From the NCBI GenBank assembly GCA_036655355.1, contig JAVVQG010000007.1:124001-188000 (forward strand): a DNA stretch of 64,000 bases, written 5' to 3'. The notes below the pieces were generated by a model that was not told where the DNA came from, did no database searches, and was given only the letters and a program-made list of their open reading frames with translations. This DNA is from JAUNSR01 sp036655355. Lineage in GTDB: Bacteria; Bacteroidota; Bacteroidia; Bacteroidales; JAUNSR01. The position numbers were made by a program, and so were the translations under genes. Below, piece after piece: positions 9,201 to 16,744 of the stretch (the first letter of the stretch is position 1; the number at the start of each line of letters is the position of its first letter).

Positions 9201-9566
9201 TTCCAGATAGAAATCACAACTGCGAAGAATCGGACGAAATGTTTCGCTCGTAACTTGATCATTTTCATCCGTAAAACAGATGGCTAGAAGCGGGATACGC
9301 CGTTCATTAATTGCATAAAGACGGTCCATCGCCTCCAATAAGGTACTTGGCGAAGGAAATACACAAACTCCCGGAGAGTGATTCTTCATTCCCTCACTAG
9401 CAGCGGCAAGACACATCGCTTGCGGGTTGTGCGTCTTTATTAATTTAGAAAGCGAAGAGTCCTTCAATGGGAAGAATCCCATGTTATCCGCATCCAACAC
9501 CCAAATATTACGAATGCCGGATTTTTTACAGATCGAAGCAATTACGGATTGTAGATTCCATTTCAT
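6288..9566 (-). CDS. tandem double TPP-enzyme-like protein, catalytically degenerate
   Basis: 1092 residues; I recognise it only by architecture. It looks like two acetolactate-synthase/pyruvate-oxidase modules in a row: PYR-like 1-160, central 175-320, PP-like 340-505, then PYR-like 520-690, central 705-845 and PP-like 880-1055. The central domains match each other (ICGSGCRNALTE at 201-212, FAGNGARNAHKE at 729-740). At the catalytic Glu position (RHEQ in active enzymes) the halves read HNPQ (46-49) and ISPQ (570-573). In the second PP domain the GDG motif is CTD (956-958) and the NN ligand reads HLW. So classical TPP catalysis is unlikely; a binding, structural or sensory role is possible. 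The frame is intact throughout. The start lies at the edge of a tandem repeat, and a porin gene follows 31 bases on. Confidence 0.75.
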   Translation of the reverse strand: MKWNLQSVIASICKKSGIRNIWVLDADNMGFFPLKDSSLSKLIKTHNPQAMCLAAASEGMKNHSPGVCVFPSPSTLLEAMDRLYAINERRIPLLAICFTDENDQVTSETFRPILRSCDFYLEEINDPHRIYRGVANALQHTMGEKSVSILLLDRALIAPGIKYERYDQFREHDSIPVIVPENQEMIELASLLDEKKKITIICGSGCRNALTEINVLSAKLKSVVAYVPALRSSIEEELNYPVGIYGKWSQESAQHAMLSADLILLLDFSEKNFCEFPNTSSIIQISPKFWTGVDKEKSKRVYRGDVADTLELLIPLVTEKKSSDFADALVREYREGLKRIEQALSENQMLHRLVKALNNSLDPHACLCAEGKFAYLFQNCLLKGDPLQYIHPVHDPICAGDLFYELMGLSSSGRLIQAIGLIDADRLKKNIRCLYPMTLEQYSLKMIVFNKDKIGEGMQSELEHYAENMRIDYKRIDSAAGLEKILDQALFSDQSCLIEVTGVSLEQDYLRESYPEADYDLPRELITPALTFLQSLGVGKLFYTGKYQSDSLKDSEETEMEFSSPDLQLISPQNLFYAALGGFQVTRKLSVCLVTSLSQLLQMMPGINEALRKRVPVLLLVVMTRKMCHHSLRRQTVTAQKLIHVFSCHHRDVGTETELSMILGEAFSEAMHQRGISTVLFQRVFQEVKDYKCSEIYDSPYTSCDIYPSEREIENIAKEINRASSIVVFAGNGARNAHKEVIELVRKVKAPLGWSFKVKDVFDYDNYFPIGMNGLLMNDALEEAYKKCDLLILLGTNLSFENKLSKTCRVIQIDLNPANLGNPHPVDIGVVGEVKKTLQLLLPHLLTISNYQFAERCRDSYLSLREKYEADIRKHEEKTSEIIIESVFMHLNKIAPEHCWVISDMVLPWYMTALNIKSKGSRRIFGFGETIYNSNSTGFALGAAPLPNHQPLIVFCTDITFLKQMNNLFDIAFCKGIIKLFILHLWPGNRSVDYSDLIPSQHIRAFHITEYDQLLQTLHEVMESDRSCVVDIRVQKSPLIKTPPMISSLAEKYGVVFKKLYVNSEKEHMLDTFGRYEGEEEKDGFIDNSGGK

Positions 9567-9657
9567 TTGTATATAATCTATTTTTACATTAAGGTCAAAT
9601 GCGCCATCTATATACCTTCTGTTGGGTAACTCAACTTTAGATGAGCTATGGCGATTT
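9564..9657 (-). repeat. dispersed ~95-bp repeat, copy 2
   Basis: A 94-base unit closely matches the one before pyrC. It shares AAGTTGAGTTAC, GATGGCGCATTTGACCTT and the terminal ATATACAA. It abuts the ATG of the double TPP-like gene just as copy 1 abuts pyrC, and the gene's first codons (ATGAAAT) resemble the start of the repeat unit. Confidence 0.85.
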
Positions 9658-9753
9658 CATTTGTATATAATCTATTTTTTAACCTCAAGGTCATATGTTC
9701 CATCTATTTCCCTTTTGTTTGGTAACTCTAAGTTTGGTTAGCCATGGCGATTC
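9658..9753 (-). repeat. dispersed ~95-bp repeat, copy 3 (tandem to copy 2)
   Basis: A 96-base, more diverged unit stands head to tail with copy 2. It shares the A/T-rich end (TTAAAAAATAGATTATATAC) and the CGCCATGG core. The adjoining 9754-9883 holds only A/T-rich sequence in which I see no gene. Confidence 0.8.
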
Positions 9754-9883
9754 CATATTTGACAAAACTTTTTCAACAGATTAAAGGAAACCTCAATAAT
9801 TAAAACATCTTATTTATTAAAGAGTTCATAAACAATTTTCACTCATTTAATACCCTTGCTCACGCTTATTACTTAAAACTGAC

Positions 9884-9891
9884 TAAATTTG
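9884..9891 (+). promoter_or_regulatory. -7 promoter box for mfd
   Basis: TAAATTTG matches TAnnTTTG exactly and lies 39 bases before the mfd start. A TTG at 9856-9858 is 25 bases upstream, somewhat farther than the usual 19-21. Confidence 0.5.
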
Positions 9892-9930
9892 TAGTAGCAA
9901 TTAGCCGTAACCGGTTAGAAATAAATATTC

Positions 9931-12900
9931 ATGCAAACGAACGATTTATCAGAATTTATTCTTGCCAAACCTCGTTTCGGGGCACTCAAGAAGCTGATCC
10001 AAACCAATACGCCGGCCATCTATCTTCAAGGATTACAAGGCTCGGCAGCGGCGATGTTCATCGCTCCGCTTAAAAATCACACACAGAAAAACTATGTATT
10101 CGTTCTCAACGATTTGGAGGAGGCGGGCTATTTCTATCACGACTTGATTCAGATCAGTGGAGAGGAGAAGGTTCTTTTCTTCCCATCCTCCTATAAACGG
10201 GCGATCAAATATGGACAGATCGACGCCGCCAACGAGATCCTACGTACCGAAGTGCTTAGCAGACTTCAACAACACGAGCAGCCGTTGATGATCGTTACCT
10301 ATCCCGAGGCATTAGCCGAAAAGGTGGTAAACGGAACGGTACTCGATAAGCAGACCCTTCGGGTAGCTGTGAATGAAAAGGTGGATTCGGTATTCGTTTC
10401 CGATGTTTTGAATGAATATGGGTTCGAGCGGGTAGATTATGTTTATGAACCGGGCCAATTTGCTGTTCGAGGAAGTATTCTTGATGTTTTTTCTTTTTCG
10501 AACGAATTCCCTTACCGCATTGACTTCTTCGGAAGTGAAGTGGAGAGTATCCGTACGTTCGAAGTGGATTCGCAACTTTCTAAAGAGCGCGTCGATGAGA
10601 TTTATATCGTTCCGAATCTTTCACGCGGAGAAGCCGGAGGTATTTCATTTCTTCAATTCATACAAGACGATACCTATTTCGGGTTTAAGGATCTGAGTTG
10701 GGTAATTGAACGAGTACAGAGTATTGCAGGCGAAGAGATCGCCGAACAATTACTGATTTCTGAAGAGGGTGATCTTGACGTAAAAAAGAAACTCATCGAC
10801 GGAGATGCTTTCAAAAAGGAAATATTCAATTTCAAACGAATCGAATTCGGACCGAAATCATACAGCCAATCTCCTTCAAAGATTGAGTTTCACACCGCAT
10901 TGCAGCCCTCTTATCACAAAAATTTCGAACTGGTAAGTAAATCATTCTATGACTTCCTTGAAAAAGACTTCAAAATTTACATTCTCAGTGATAGTGATAA
11001 ACAGATAGACCGTATCCGACATATCTTTGAAGACCGGGGCGATAATATTCCTTTTACTCCGGTATTGAAGACCATTCATGAAGGATTCTCGGATGAGGAT
11101 ATGAAAGCCTGTTATTTTACAGACCACCAACTTTTCGACCGTTATCACAAATACAACCTTCGCAGCGATAAAGCTCGTTCGGGAAAAATCGCCCTCTCGT
11201 TGAAAGAGATCAATCAGTTTGAAGTTGGCGATTACATCGTACACATCGACCACGGAGTGGGTAAATTCGGAGGCTTGATCCGTACTCCTCAAAACGGAAA
11301 GATGCAGGAAGTGGTAAAACTGATATATCAGAATGACGACATCCTGTTTGTAAGCATCCATGCCCTTCATAAATTGGCGAAATACCGAGGGAAAGAGGGA
11401 CAACCCCCTAAAATCAATAAACTGGGAACGGGTGCCTGGGAGAAGATGAAAGACAAGACCAAGAGCAAGATGAAAGACATTGCCCGCGATCTGATCCTGC
11501 TCTATGCCAAGCGTAAAGATGAAAAAGGCTTCCAATATAGTCCCGACTCCTACCTACAACAGGAGTTGGAGGCCTCATTCATTTATGAAGATACCCCGGA
11601 TCAGCTCACCTCCACAATGGACGTAAAAAAAGACATGGAAAGTGAACGTCCAATGGACAGGCTCATTTGCGGAGATGTAGGATTCGGTAAAACAGAAATT
11701 GCGATCAGAGCCGCATTCAAGGCGGTAACGGATGGTAAACAGGTGGCTGTACTTGTGCCGACCACCGTATTGGCTTATCAACATTTTAAGACATTTTCCG
11801 AACGACTGAAGGAATTGCCCGTCAAGGTGGATTATCTGACCAGGGCCCGAAAGGGATCGGAAGTGAAGGCGCTTCTCAAATCGATGGCCGAAGGACAGAC
11901 AGACATTGTCATCGGCACCCACAAACTGATCGGTAAAGATGTTAAGTTTAAAGACTTGGGGTTGCTCATCATCGATGAAGAACAAAAATTCGGAGTGGCG
12001 GTAAAAGAGAAGCTGAAACAAATGAAGAGTAATGTGGATACGTTGACGATGACCGCTACGCCAATCCCTCGTACTTTACAGTTCTCGCTGATGGGTGCGC
12101 GCGATTTATCCGTTATCGCAACCCCTCCACCGAACAGGTATCCGATCCAAACAGAAGTTCACCGCTTTGACGAGGAGATGATCCGCGAAGCGATTAACTT
12201 TGAAATGAGTCGCAACGGCCAGGTATTCTTCATAAATAACCGGGTTCAGCAACTCAGCGAGTTGCAGGAGATGATCCATAAGTTGGTTCCGGATGCCCGT
12301 GTAGCGATCGGTCACGGACAACTCGATCCGGATACGTTGGAGAAAAGAATCATTGACTTTGCGAATCAGGAGTACGACGTACTTCTTGCAACGACAATCA
12401 TTGAAGCCGGTATCGACATTCCGAACGCAAATACGATCATAATCAATAACGCGCAGAATTTCGGATTGAGTGAATTGCACCAGTTGCGCGGTCGAGTGGG
12501 ACGAAGCAATAAAAAAGCATTCTGTTACTTGATGGCTCCTCCACTCCATACATTGAGTACCGAAGCGCGAAGACGACTTCAGGCGATAGAGAATTTTGCC
12601 GAACTGGGAAGCGGTATCCACATTGCGATGCAGGATCTTGACATCCGTGGCGCAGGAAACCTCCTGGGGGGTGAACAAAGCGGTTTCATTGCGGATCTAG
12701 GTTATGAAACCTATCAGAAGATTCTGAAAGAAGCGGTAGATGAACTGAAAAGTGATGAATTTTACGATCTCTATGCCGACGAAGAGGAAGCCAAAGGTGA
12801 ATCGAAAAGGTGGACGAACGATACCGTTATCGAATCAGATCTCGAACTATTATTCCCATCTGATTATATTCCTAGCTCATCAGAACGCATTGCGATGTAC

Positions 12901-13272
12901 AAGGAGTTGGATAACATGGAGCGTGAAAAAGATATCCAGTTGTTTATCAGCAGACTGAAAGACCGTTTTGGAAACATTCCGAAAGAGGGAATGGAGCTCA
13001 TCCGAGTGGTAACGCTACGACGGTTGGGCACGGAACTTGGTTTTGAAAAAATTACGATGAAGCAAGGTAAGATGTATCTCTATTTCATTTCCGACGAACG
13101 GTCTCCTTATTACCAATCAGAACCTTTCGGACTGGTCCTTAATTACATGCAACAACATCCAAGAGATTGTCAGTTACGTGAAACCAAAGGCAAAAGATCC
13201 ATGATCGTATCGCATATCGGTAGCGTAGAACAGGCCGTTCAGGTTTTGACATGGATGAAAGAGGGCAAATAA
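9931..13272 (+). CDS. mfd: transcription-repair coupling factor Mfd
   Basis: 1113 residues. The order is standard: UvrB-homology region (~1-330), RNA-polymerase-interacting CarD/RID domain (~420-490, with VGDYIVHIDHGVGKFGG), RecG-like translocase (Walker A GDVGFGKTE, box DEEQKFG, TATPIPRT, TTIIEAGIDIPNANT, HQLRGRVGRS) and the C-terminal TRCF domain. Mfd removes stalled RNA polymerase at lesions and recruits UvrA. It is monocistronic, with a -7 box before it and a strong terminator after it. Confidence 0.97.
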   Translation: MQTNDLSEFILAKPRFGALKKLIQTNTPAIYLQGLQGSAAAMFIAPLKNHTQKNYVFVLNDLEEAGYFYHDLIQISGEEKVLFFPSSYKRAIKYGQIDAANEILRTEVLSRLQQHEQPLMIVTYPEALAEKVVNGTVLDKQTLRVAVNEKVDSVFVSDVLNEYGFERVDYVYEPGQFAVRGSILDVFSFSNEFPYRIDFFGSEVESIRTFEVDSQLSKERVDEIYIVPNLSRGEAGGISFLQFIQDDTYFGFKDLSWVIERVQSIAGEEIAEQLLISEEGDLDVKKKLIDGDAFKKEIFNFKRIEFGPKSYSQSPSKIEFHTALQPSYHKNFELVSKSFYDFLEKDFKIYILSDSDKQIDRIRHIFEDRGDNIPFTPVLKTIHEGFSDEDMKACYFTDHQLFDRYHKYNLRSDKARSGKIALSLKEINQFEVGDYIVHIDHGVGKFGGLIRTPQNGKMQEVVKLIYQNDDILFVSIHALHKLAKYRGKEGQPPKINKLGTGAWEKMKDKTKSKMKDIARDLILLYAKRKDEKGFQYSPDSYLQQELEASFIYEDTPDQLTSTMDVKKDMESERPMDRLICGDVGFGKTEIAIRAAFKAVTDGKQVAVLVPTTVLAYQHFKTFSERLKELPVKVDYLTRARKGSEVKALLKSMAEGQTDIVIGTHKLIGKDVKFKDLGLLIIDEEQKFGVAVKEKLKQMKSNVDTLTMTATPIPRTLQFSLMGARDLSVIATPPPNRYPIQTEVHRFDEEMIREAINFEMSRNGQVFFINNRVQQLSELQEMIHKLVPDARVAIGHGQLDPDTLEKRIIDFANQEYDVLLATTIIEAGIDIPNANTIIINNAQNFGLSELHQLRGRVGRSNKKAFCYLMAPPLHTLSTEARRRLQAIENFAELGSGIHIAMQDLDIRGAGNLLGGEQSGFIADLGYETYQKILKEAVDELKSDEFYDLYADEEEAKGESKRWTNDTVIESDLELLFPSDYIPSSSERIAMYKELDNMEREKDIQLFISRLKDRFGNIPKEGMELIRVVTLRRLGTELGFEKITMKQGKMYLYFISDERSPYYQSEPFGLVLNYMQQHPRDCQLRETKGKRSMIVSHIGSVEQAVQVLTWMKEGK

Positions 13273-13300
13273 GAATCATTTAATGTATCTATTATAAGTA

Positions 13301-13348
13301 AAAAAAGCAGAGAGCGCTTACCAAAAGGTACACGCTCTCTGCTTTTTT
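13301..13348. terminator. bidirectional terminator between mfd and corA
   Basis: A 16-bp stem (13301-13316 with 13333-13348) has A6 on one arm and T6 or more on the other. The gene order is convergent. Confidence 0.9.
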
Positions 13349-13373
13349 TCAAACGTCTGATGCCCTTTCGGTA

Positions 13374-14303
13374 TCAGAAGAATTTATGACGTTTAAATAT
13401 CCATATGCCACACAACGATAACAGAATCGATCCAAGCATAATGATGGAGAATCCCCATGGATTCGATTCGAGATTATTCGGAACATTCATACCGTACATA
13501 CTTGCCACCACCGTAGGAATCATCAGAATAATCGACACGGAGGTCAACTGTTTCATAATGACGTTCAAGTTATTGGAGATGATTGATGCATAGGCATCCA
13601 TCGTGCCGGCAAGGATATCGCTGTAAATATTCGCCGTCGTATAGGCTTGTTGAACTTCAATATCCACTTCATCCAGAAGATCATCGTCAAACGGAGCTCC
13701 GGAGGTCTTGATATACTTTTTAAGGCGAGCCAAAACCACTTCGTTTCCACGTAAGGAGGTAATAAAATACACCAGACATTTTTCAAAACGCATCAATTGG
13801 TGCAGCTCTTCATTACGTATCGATTCTTCCAGTTGGTTCTCAGCCTGTTTGATTTGCTGGTTCATCTGTTTGAGGTATTTCAAATACCAAACACTCGAAG
13901 ATAAGAACAGGGATAATAATAAATCGATTCCTGTTTTCTCCGTTACATTCTTTCGAACTGTGTAACGGACGAAGTCGGTAGCCATATCGGTCTGAAAATA
14001 ACAAATGGTGATAAACAAATCACCTTTCATAAGAATCCCGAATGGTACGGTACTAAAGGGAGAATTACTTTCTTCAATCTTATACGGGATACGGAGCAGG
14101 GTTAATAACCAACCCTCTTCCACTTCGATACGTGGTCTTTCCTCCACGTCCTCAATGTCTTTGATAAAATCAATCGGAACGTCATATTCCGCTTGTAATT
14201 CCACCAATTCTTTCTGGTTCGGTGCTGTCACCTGAATCCAGCTTCCCGGTTTCCATTTTTCTATTTTTGCGAAACCTCCGTCGCATGCTAGAAACTCAAC
14301 CAT
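13374..14303 (-). CDS. corA: CorA-family magnesium/divalent cation channel
   Basis: 309 residues. A large cytoplasmic alpha/beta domain is followed by a long helix and two C-terminal membrane helices (about 250-270 and 282-302). The selectivity motif YGMN is at 270-273, at the end of the first membrane helix, and the tail KRHKFF is basic. CorA pentamers import Mg2+ or Co2+. AGGAGG lies just before the start, an unusually strong ribosome binding site for this phylum. There is no obvious partner gene. Confidence 0.9.
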   Translation of the reverse strand: MVEFLACDGGFAKIEKWKPGSWIQVTAPNQKELVELQAEYDVPIDFIKDIEDVEERPRIEVEEGWLLTLLRIPYKIEESNSPFSTVPFGILMKGDLFITICYFQTDMATDFVRYTVRKNVTEKTGIDLLLSLFLSSSVWYLKYLKQMNQQIKQAENQLEESIRNEELHQLMRFEKCLVYFITSLRGNEVVLARLKKYIKTSGAPFDDDLLDEVDIEVQQAYTTANIYSDILAGTMDAYASIISNNLNVIMKQLTSVSIILMIPTVVASMYGMNVPNNLESNPWGFSIIMLGSILLSLCGIWIFKRHKFF

Positions 14304-14660
14304 ACAGATCCTCCTTTCTTCTTTTTAATCCTGTCACAGGATGATATAACAATAATTTCTCTTTTAGCAGCTTTATCGATTCATAAAGACGCTTTTCCCT
14401 TTGGATGAACAGAGGACTCTTCATCTTTGTAATAAAGGGATATTCTAACCGCGAAAGTAATTCTTTTGAAATGAAAAAAAGAGAAAAATGTGAGAAAAGG
14501 CGTATACTTTTTCTCCTCTCTCAGAAGTTAATCAAACTTTTGTAAGAAGGGGTTAAATCGGTCGTTTCAGATAAACATCTTTAATACATTCAGAAAGAAC
14601 CTATTGAGCGATGCGTTGTTTTACTATCAGAGTAACTATACTTACCTAATACTTACGACT
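14304..14660. other. intergenic region between corA and the thioredoxin gene
   Basis: The two genes diverge from this 357-base gap. On the corA side TACTTTCG (minus strand, 14452-14459) is one mismatch from TAnnTTTG and would leave a leader of about 140 bases containing a small hairpin (TCCTGTCACAGGA, 14328-14340). On the thioredoxin side AACTTTTG near 14534 is a weak -7 candidate. I see no recognisable riboswitch and no gene. Confidence 0.4.
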
Positions 14661-15008
14661 ATGATTCAGAGCCTTGATGACAAAAGTTTCCGAGAGTTGA
14701 TAATCGATTATACGAAAGGAGCGGAAGCAAAATACGAAGTGAAGAAAAACAGCATCATTGAGTTTTACCTCACCACTTGTCCCCATTGCCAAGCGATGTG
14801 GCCAATCGTTGAGGAAGCTGCAAAGGAATTTCCCGATGTAAATTTTTACAAGATAGAAGTCTCTGAACATCCTGAGTTGGCCGCACTCTATAAAGTTCAG
14901 GGCACTCCTACCTTTATATTGATTCCGTTGAAAGGACATCCCAGGATGTCTGTTGGAGAAATGCCACTTGATGAGTTCACGAAAATTATTCGCGATACGT
15001 TCAAATAA
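14661..15008 (+). CDS. thioredoxin-family protein (CPHC)
   Basis: 115 residues from the ATG at 14661; a TTG at 14604 would add 19 residues that do not look like part of the fold. The active site is CPHC at 40-43, the same dipeptide as in DsbA-type oxidases, and the cis-Pro loop GTPTF follows about 40 residues later. No signal peptide is seen, so it is probably cytoplasmic. It is thioredoxin-sized with the beta-strand order intact. The exact redox partner is unknown. Confidence 0.85.
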   Translation: MIQSLDDKSFRELIIDYTKGAEAKYEVKKNSIIEFYLTTCPHCQAMWPIVEEAAKEFPDVNFYKIEVSEHPELAALYKVQGTPTFILIPLKGHPRMSVGEMPLDEFTKIIRDTFK

Positions 15009-15080
15009 ACCGATTCCGGTGTTGCAACATCCTGCTCGAATCGCAAGTAATTGAAGGAATAACCTCGTGCAAAATGTTTC

Positions 15081-15141
15081 AAAGATCGGCCCCTCTCAAT
15101 AACAGGAAAAGATTTTCTGTGAGAGGAGCCGATCTTTTTTT
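15081..15141 (+). terminator. terminator after the thioredoxin gene
   Basis: A long stem (15081-15097 with 15120-15136) contains GATCGGC/GCCGATC. It is followed by T7 on the plus strand. Confidence 0.85.
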
Positions 15142-15211
15142 ATTCCGGAAAGCGATTTTAACATGTATGATGATTCCTTGAGAGTTTTTTTAGCTTATCT
15201 ACACGTCCCGG

Positions 15212-15243
15212 TTGGGGAGTTCTTTTCGAATTGATTACTTTTG
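15212..15243 (+). promoter_or_regulatory. promoter of nhaC
   Basis: TTG (15212-15214), a 21-base spacer and TACTTTTG (15236-15243) fit the Bacteroidetes consensus. The start codon is 70 bases downstream. Confidence 0.65.
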
Positions 15244-15313
15244 CAATCCTTTGCAGCCTTTTCTATAACAATTCAGAATAAATGAGCTGCGTAATCTTTG
15301 AAATATTTAGTGA

Positions 15314-16603
15314 ATGAACAAACAAATTAAGCCCAACGTGTGGGCTCTATTACCCTTGGCCGTCTTTCTAGCGGTTTATTTAGTGACTTCTATCATTGTG
15401 GGTGACTTTTACAAAGTACCTATTACCGTAGCATTTGTAATCTCTTCGATTGTATCGCTTATCATCGCGAAAGGCAATCTGAATGAGCGTATCGAGCATT
15501 TTTCAAAAGGAGCAGCAAATCCGAACATCATGCTTATGGTGTGGATTTTCATCCTGGCGGGAGCTTTTGCGCAAACTGCCAAAGCAACAGGAGCGGTAGA
15601 TGCCACTGTAAATCTGGCCTTGGATATTCTTCCGGATAATCTACTGATTGCCGGTATCTTCGCATCCGCTTGTTTCATTTCACTCTCGGTAGGTACGTCT
15701 GTCGGCACAATTGTGGCGTTGACACCAGTGGCGATGGGTATCGCTGAAAAAGCGGGATTAGAGATCCCTTTCATGCTTGCCGTTGTGGTTGGAGGGGCAT
15801 TCTTCGGAGATAACCTTTCATTCATCTCAGATACGACGATCGCCGCTACCAAAACGCAAGGCTGTGAAATGCAGGATAAATTCAAAGTCAACAGCCTTAT
15901 TGTGGTTCCGGTTGCCATTCTAGTTTTATTCATCTATATTTTCATGGGCATGGGAGTCGACGTTCCGACCAGCGAAGTGGCCGTGGAGTGGATTAAGGTG
16001 GTACCTTATCTTTTGGTTCTCGGAACAGCAATCTACGGAATGAACGTGATGTTGGTACTTTCACTGGGAATCATCTCTTCGGGTGTAATCGGAATGGCTA
16101 CAGGTAGTCTTGATTTCTTCGGTTGGTTCGGTGCTATGGGACAAGGTATTGTCGGAATGGGCGAGTTGTCTATTATCACCTTGCTTGCGGGAGGTATGTT
16201 GGAGATGATTCGTCGCGGTGGCGGTATCCAATTCATCATTGACAAACTAACGAGAAAGGTAAATTCGAAAAAGGCAGCTGAGTTAAGCATTGCGGGACTC
16301 GTGAGCTTCGCAAACCTGTGTACTGCCAATAATACGATTGCCGTTATCACAATTGGTCCGATTGCGAAAGACATTGCAGACAGATTCGGAATTGATCCAC
16401 GTAAATCTGCCAGCTTATTGGATACGTTCTCTTGCTTCGTTCAAGGAATCATCCCTTATGGTGCACAGTTATTGATTGCATCGGGATTAGCCGGCATCTC
16501 ACCGCTATCCATCATCCAATACTTGTATTATCCTTTCTTGATGGGAATTGCGGCGCTATTGGCGATCTTGTTCCGTTATCCGCGAAAATATTCTAATGAA
16601 TGA
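15314..16603 (+). CDS. NhaC-family Na+/H+ antiporter
   Basis: 429 residues, almost wholly hydrophobic, with about 10-12 membrane helices. The SVGTSVGT segment and FFGDNLSFISDTTIAATKTQG (near residue 165) are hallmarks of the NhaC/ion-transporter superfamily, with Asp residues likely to carry the ion. It has its own promoter and terminator, so it stands alone. Na+/H+ exchange is the likely role, but relatives also exchange organic acids (malate/lactate or arginine/ornithine), which cannot be excluded. Confidence 0.85.
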   Translation: MNKQIKPNVWALLPLAVFLAVYLVTSIIVGDFYKVPITVAFVISSIVSLIIAKGNLNERIEHFSKGAANPNIMLMVWIFILAGAFAQTAKATGAVDATVNLALDILPDNLLIAGIFASACFISLSVGTSVGTIVALTPVAMGIAEKAGLEIPFMLAVVVGGAFFGDNLSFISDTTIAATKTQGCEMQDKFKVNSLIVVPVAILVLFIYIFMGMGVDVPTSEVAVEWIKVVPYLLVLGTAIYGMNVMLVLSLGIISSGVIGMATGSLDFFGWFGAMGQGIVGMGELSIITLLAGGMLEMIRRGGGIQFIIDKLTRKVNSKKAAELSIAGLVSFANLCTANNTIAVITIGPIAKDIADRFGIDPRKSASLLDTFSCFVQGIIPYGAQLLIASGLAGISPLSIIQYLYYPFLMGIAALLAILFRYPRKYSNE

Positions 16604-16633
16604 GTTAACTCAAGAACAGAGCTAAAACTCGAT

Positions 16634-16691
16634 AAAAAGGAGGTTGTCTAGATTTTGAAGTGCACTTCAATTTTTAGACAACCTCCTTTTT
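16634..16691 (+). terminator. terminator of nhaC
   Basis: A 17-bp stem (16634-16650 with 16675-16691) ends in T5. A small inner palindrome, GAAGTGCACTTC, sits in the loop. Confidence 0.85.
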
Positions 16692-16696
16692 AATAT

Positions 16697-16704
16697 TATC
16701 TTTG
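16697..16704 (+). promoter_or_regulatory. -7 promoter box for the methyltransferase gene
   Basis: TATCTTTG matches the consensus exactly. It starts 5 bases after the preceding terminator and lies 40 bases before the start codon. Confidence 0.6.
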
Positions 16705-16744
16705 CAAAACGGCAAATTACCCTCAACCGTAAAACCAATTAATT

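Noticed and set aside
6288..9566. Two genes joined by a lost stop, or a pseudogene
   Set aside because: One uninterrupted frame, no frameshift, and shared substitutions in both halves argue for a maintained protein.
3895..9753. Insertion sequence or transposon
   Set aside because: No transposase and no terminal inverted repeats of IS type; only short repeat units.
12106..12678. 190-codon frame antisense to mfd
   Set aside because: It lies wholly inside the well-supported mfd frame and its translation has no domain-like pattern.
14304..14460. Magnesium riboswitch before corA
   Set aside because: The leader is long enough but I see only one short hairpin and no known Mg-sensing motif.
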